A stretch of 38,000 bases of DNA from Chrysomallon squamiferum (lineage: Eukaryota; Mollusca; Gastropoda; Neomphalida; Peltospiridae). Shown here piece by piece: positions 34,246-38,000 of this stretch. The stretch's first letter is position 1. Every line of letters begins with the position of its first letter. The stretch is taken from contig CM022670.1 in the NCBI GenBank assembly GCA_012295275.1, forward strand, positions 23,603,755-23,641,754, read 5' to 3'. The notes below the pieces were generated by a model, which was not told where the DNA came from, ran no database searches, and saw only the letters and a program-made list of their open reading frames with translations. A program made the position numbers and the translations under genes.

Positions 34246-36000
34246 CTGAAAATAAACAAACAAATACATATTATTATTCAAGCTATGCTTTTCAATTTCT
34301 TAATTAGTAATTAATATATATATATATATTGTTAATTATTGTTATATTATTGTTAATATAATTTATTATTGTTAATTTTATATAAAGATTTTCTAGTTTA
34401 TCTACATAATTTGTTTTACATTTTTTTTTTTTAAATCTATATCGATATATCCTTCCGTCAAAGATGTACATTTAGTGTATCAAGTCATACAAGCATGAAC
34501 GACACATTAAACCACAAAAACCTGCTTGTGACCGATTTATTTAGTTTAAGATAGTTTTATAATGTATATGAACACTGATTTATGTGTGGTACTCTTAGTA
34601 TATGAACCAAATGCGCAAAACTGCACGTGTAAACAACGTCGAATACCAATCGGTGAATACCTTACACCACACAAGGAAGTGCACGCCATTATGGCAGCAG
34701 ATTATCACGTGCATGTACTAGCTCAACTGATTATACTGTTCTTATTTTAGCTGATGTGTCTGAGTTACTTACTTTAAGTTTTTAAGATTATTTTATAATG
34801 TAACAACTGTATTATGTAAATCAAGTCAGCTCTGGCGAATAAATTCCATGCTGTAGTTTGTTCTTGTTTTAGCCACACCCACCACGCCTTGCACCCTAGC
34901 TAAATTCCACAGAATTAGCTCAGAAGAACACAAATCACAGATATAATCCTAATAAATCAGTTATTTTATTGTTACTTTTCAAAGCCTTTCAAGTAAGTAA
35001 TAAACTTGCACCGCCAAATCGCTTGATGCAAATTTCAATGTAACAAAAAACAAAACAAAAAAAAGCTTGTGGAATTTAAAAACTGTAGAGACAGGGGCAG
35101 TTTGGGGTCATATATTGGCATAAATGCATACACACACACATACAGATATATTCTTAATAACATCGAATGCAAATTTAAAAATTATAAATAAATTACTGCA
35201 CTCTCTGAATAAACAAGACTAAGCTAACAGAAGCAATATTAAAAGGCGATTACATCAGGTGTTCTTTTTTTAAATGAATACCAACAATTAAAGAAAAAAA
35301 AAAAAAAAATAATAAATAAACTATTGGTAGAGTGGACTGCTTACAAATGTGTATAATTATACTGAAATAACCTAATATTGCAAATTTCCATTTAATCTAA
35401 CGATGGTTTCATTTTATCTTTCATCCAAAGGATATACTAAAATATTTTCTAATTATACTCATGTTGTATATTTTATTTATTTTTTCTGCTATTTTTCTGT
35501 GATATGTGTTTGTGAATCGTGTTGATTCTGTTAAAGGTGTTTCGACCTCTGTACATTTAAGATGATCAAAGCTGCTTCAGATTAGCGGTGACGCACCGAT
35601 TTAAGTTATATTAGATCTGCCCATTTCATTCATTTGCTTTCTTTTGGACTATAGTTCATAACACATTTTATTATTATTATTTATTTTATTTTTATCAGTG
35701 ATTAGTTTACGCTTGCCAACCAACAGGATGTTATATGAACATACTTCTCTCTGTTAAACTAAAAATAAAACTTTCGCAACATGGCCATAAGTTTTGTCTC
35801 TTATTATCTTTGTGGTCGTTAATCATATGTACGATGCAAAAAACACCAGATTTAAAATGTGGGGAGTGCAGTTTATTTTAAAGCATTTTGTCTTTCTTCG
35901 TTTTTTTTTTTTGACTGCAGCAAGTTTAAGTGATAAGGAGATAAGGCATGCTCGGAACATGTGAAGGAAAGAAACGAAATCTGTGTTGATACGTTCCACT
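34246..36000 (-). other. Probable upstream intron of the tetraspanin, part 1; no exon seen
   Basis: AT-rich with (TA)n at about 34315-34330 and polyA at about 35290-35309. CACGTG cores occur near 34625 and 34707. The open frame at 34562-34750 has no recognisable domain. Confidence 0.5.
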
Positions 36001-36021
36001 GTTATACTGTGCCATGTCAGA

Positions 36022-36187
36022 TACGTCACTTCTCGTGTATGTGTCGACACACAAAAATTGTGACTGTCACTTTCCTTTCTGCCACTAATACATTTTAAGA
36101 TCTGGGATGGATCGTTCAGGAGATAATCAGCCTGTGACGGATAGAAGGCAGCCATTTTGAATTTATGTAAATTAGTGTACTTCCGGT
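36022..36187 (-). promoter_or_regulatory. ETS / YY1 / CRE-like cluster; possible internal promoter or enhancer
   Basis: Read on the minus strand, a perfect ETS-type ACCGGAAGT (36187-36179) is followed about 19 bp later by TCAAAATGGC (36160-36151), a YY1-type element whose ATG could also start translation, and then by TGACGTA (36028-36022), a CRE half-site. ETS plus YY1 with an embedded ATG is a common layout of TATA-less animal promoters. The ATG at 36155-36153 opens 110 codons, M-A-A-F-Y-P-S-Q-A-D onward, of which the end is poly-Lys from an A-run and nothing is recognised. It lies upstream of the TM3 exon on the same strand, so it could be an alternative promoter, an enhancer or coincidence. 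Confidence 0.35.
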
Positions 36188-36199
36188 GGCCAGATTTTG

Positions 36200-38000
36200 T
36201 CCGAATTTAGTATGGACATTCAGAGTGACCCCATCCCCTTCTCTAACCAGACACAATTATTTAAAAAAAAGTTATGCTGCAGTTTGTTCTACATTATTCA
36301 TTATTCTACTGGACTATTCAACAACGTAAACACTTTAACGTAACGATCGGTTCTGCAGACTAAATTGACTGTGGAAAATAAAGTTATCAAAATATTGACA
36401 GATTATGGAAAGGAAAAACCTGTCCTCTGACCTAAATATAATTCTAAATGGTTTCTGCCTTGGACTGGTGGTCACTTTATTGATGTGCAGCAGTGGGTGG
36501 CAGTATTTCGACACTAGGTTAATGAAAATTTACAACATATTGACACAACTTGCAAAGCCGGGAACAATAAATGTTGCATTATCGCGACTTCACAAGGCGG
36601 TTAATGCACCGGTAGAAAAGCCATTCGGACCAATTAACACGATGTACGAGAATTAAATCGGCTTATAAGATTATGGCAAAACGAGGAGAGAAATACATGA
36701 ATCTCTCAGTGTATCTTTCACATCAATTTGAGGGCTTTTCAGAGGTTCAATGGACAATCACGATTTTATAATCATCGAAAATTGATTTTGCGTGTTCTCC
36801 GTGAATTCTGTCTATTCGGCTTTAACGCTGTCTGACAATCTATAGCGCCGCTGGATTTTGGTAATAACAGAAACCACGAAGGACACGCGTCTCACCAGGC
36901 GCTGCTATAACAGAGATCCAATGGGGAATTGTACTTTCACCACAGCTGTAAAGACTGGCCAAAACCGTTATGGAGATTATGCGATTCCAGAAAAGCTGAC
37001 CACACAGTAATTCATTTTCTGGAAAGATAACAGATTATTTACTTGTCCCGTTTGCTTAAAATCAAATTAGGTTAAAGCTCTTTAACGGTGAGCGTACAAA
37101 AAAAAGAAATTCGGTTTTCTTTTTCCCCGTGCAAAGACTGGTGAATTAAAGAAAAACATCAGCATCGAAAAAAAACGTCTTAGGCAGTGTACCACGTGTT
37201 GCAGTAACCTTTTTGTATTGAAGCTGACGCCTCTCAGAGCACATTATAGTTTTGTTTTAGTTAGTTTATTTTGTTTATTACATGACAGTAAAACATGACA
37301 GTGTTTATCTGAAATTACATGCTCGTCTACTCTAATTAAGCTAATGTTGTTGGGTTTTAGGAGTTTTTTGTTTTTAAAATAATTACACTCGTATAAAACA
37401 TTGACTGTAGAACTTAACTGAAAACAAATTTCATTATATATTGTTAAACGATGTGTCTTGAAGTCTCTTTGTCCAAATCTATTTAAAATTCAGTTCAATA
37501 TTTTTGTAACAGTTCCTAAAGAATGCTCTGGTTAAATAAACATTTAAATAAAGCTGGATGAAAACATCACTTTCTTTAACATGTATCCACAAATACACTT
37601 ACCAACGTTAATTTCTTTGTCATGAAGCCTTACTTCTGAAAATTCTACGTGCTGATTTATGCATAGACCTTTGATCTTACAACAAAACGGATGATTAGGT
37701 AAAATGGAAATTTAGTTACAAGACATTATCGTTTCCAACTGTGTTTGAAAGGTTGCACGTTAAACAAATACACAAAAGTGAAGACAAAATGTTTACAGGC
37801 CACATACATACGATATCGTGCACCTGTGAAAAGACAAAATGCAGGTGCTGCTGCCGTTTTCCAAAAATCTATCTTGATTATTTAAACAGCGGTGGTAAGG
37901 ATCATAACCCCACTGATGTTTCGGCCTGGGGTGAGAAAACGTTACATGTGTATAAGAATAATAATTTAGCTGATGACGTCTGTTTTTATCAGCGTTAGAA
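36200..38000. other. Probable upstream intron of the tetraspanin, part 2; no secure exon
   Basis: The region is mostly unique, and less AT-rich at 36780-37000. A consensus-like minus-strand donor at 37602 follows a short frame beginning M-T-K-K-L-T-L, but it cannot lead directly to TM3 because TM1 and TM2 are lacking. The plus-strand frame at 37741-37998 has a small Cys cluster (C-T-C-E-K-T-K-C-R-C-C-C) and no known domain. The plus frame at 36405-36656 has a short hydrophobic stretch and no splice or start support. Confidence 0.45.

Noticed and set aside
35823-36155. 110-codon minus-strand frame as a confirmed gene
   Set aside because: There is no recognisable domain, the end is a poly-Lys A-run, and there is no clear splice donor; kept only as part of the promoter-like cluster.
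37603-37623. Considered as the true start exon of the tetraspanin
   Set aside because: The TM1, small-loop and TM2 exons would have to lie between it and 34245, and no TM2 C-C-G signature is found there on the minus strand.
37741-37998. 85-codon plus-strand frame with a C-T-C-E-K-T-K-C-R-C-C-C cluster
   Set aside because: The Cys spacing fits no family I know and there is no start-context, splice or neighbour support; likely chance.

Overview
This window looks like nuclear DNA of an invertebrate animal. It is strongly AT-rich, with very short coding islands bounded by GT/GC-AG splice sites. It also carries long homopolymers and many microsatellites ((CATA)n, (GA)n, (TA)n, (ATT)n, (GT)n). Together these suggest a lophotrochozoan, plausibly a mollusc. 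That is inference from texture and from one animal-type tetraspanin; no taxon marker was found. Nothing prokaryotic, viral or CRISPR-like is present, and most long open frames are microsatellite or poly-T artefacts.

Layout. (1) Positions 1-4616, minus strand: the 5' end of an unidentified gene. A 20-codon first coding exon (4557-4616) ends in a strong GTAAGA donor. A second exon, cut by the left edge (1-30), has a strong acceptor in matching phase 0; about 4.5 kb of intron lies between them. (2) 4617-30047: about 25 kb with no gene I can support. It holds microsatellites, a degenerate dyad minisatellite (6438-6613), a diverged duplicated segment (15.7 kb and 18.7 kb), a tRNA-like SINE remnant feeding a (CATA)n array (20.4-20.9 kb), a (GA)50 tract, a T61 run, a perfect 22-bp-arm hairpin (27.2 kb) and a few regulatory-motif candidates. 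(3) 30048-34245, minus strand: the last five coding exons of a tetraspanin gene, running from TM3 through the complete large extracellular loop and TM4 to the stop (187 residues). One intron appears to use a GC-AG boundary. (4) 34246-38000: presumably an upstream intron of the tetraspanin, since the TM1, small-loop and TM2 exons are not in the window. It contains an ETS/YY1/CRE-like cluster near 36.0-36.2 kb that could be an internal promoter or enhancer.

Both genes point left, with the unidentified gene downstream of the tetraspanin. Nothing shows that they work together. I did not find a novel multi-gene system. The best-supported content is the hand-assembled tetraspanin, its GC-AG intron with dinucleotide repeats near the next 5' splice sites, the unidentified minus-strand gene start, and the covarying GTTAC/GTAAC minisatellite.
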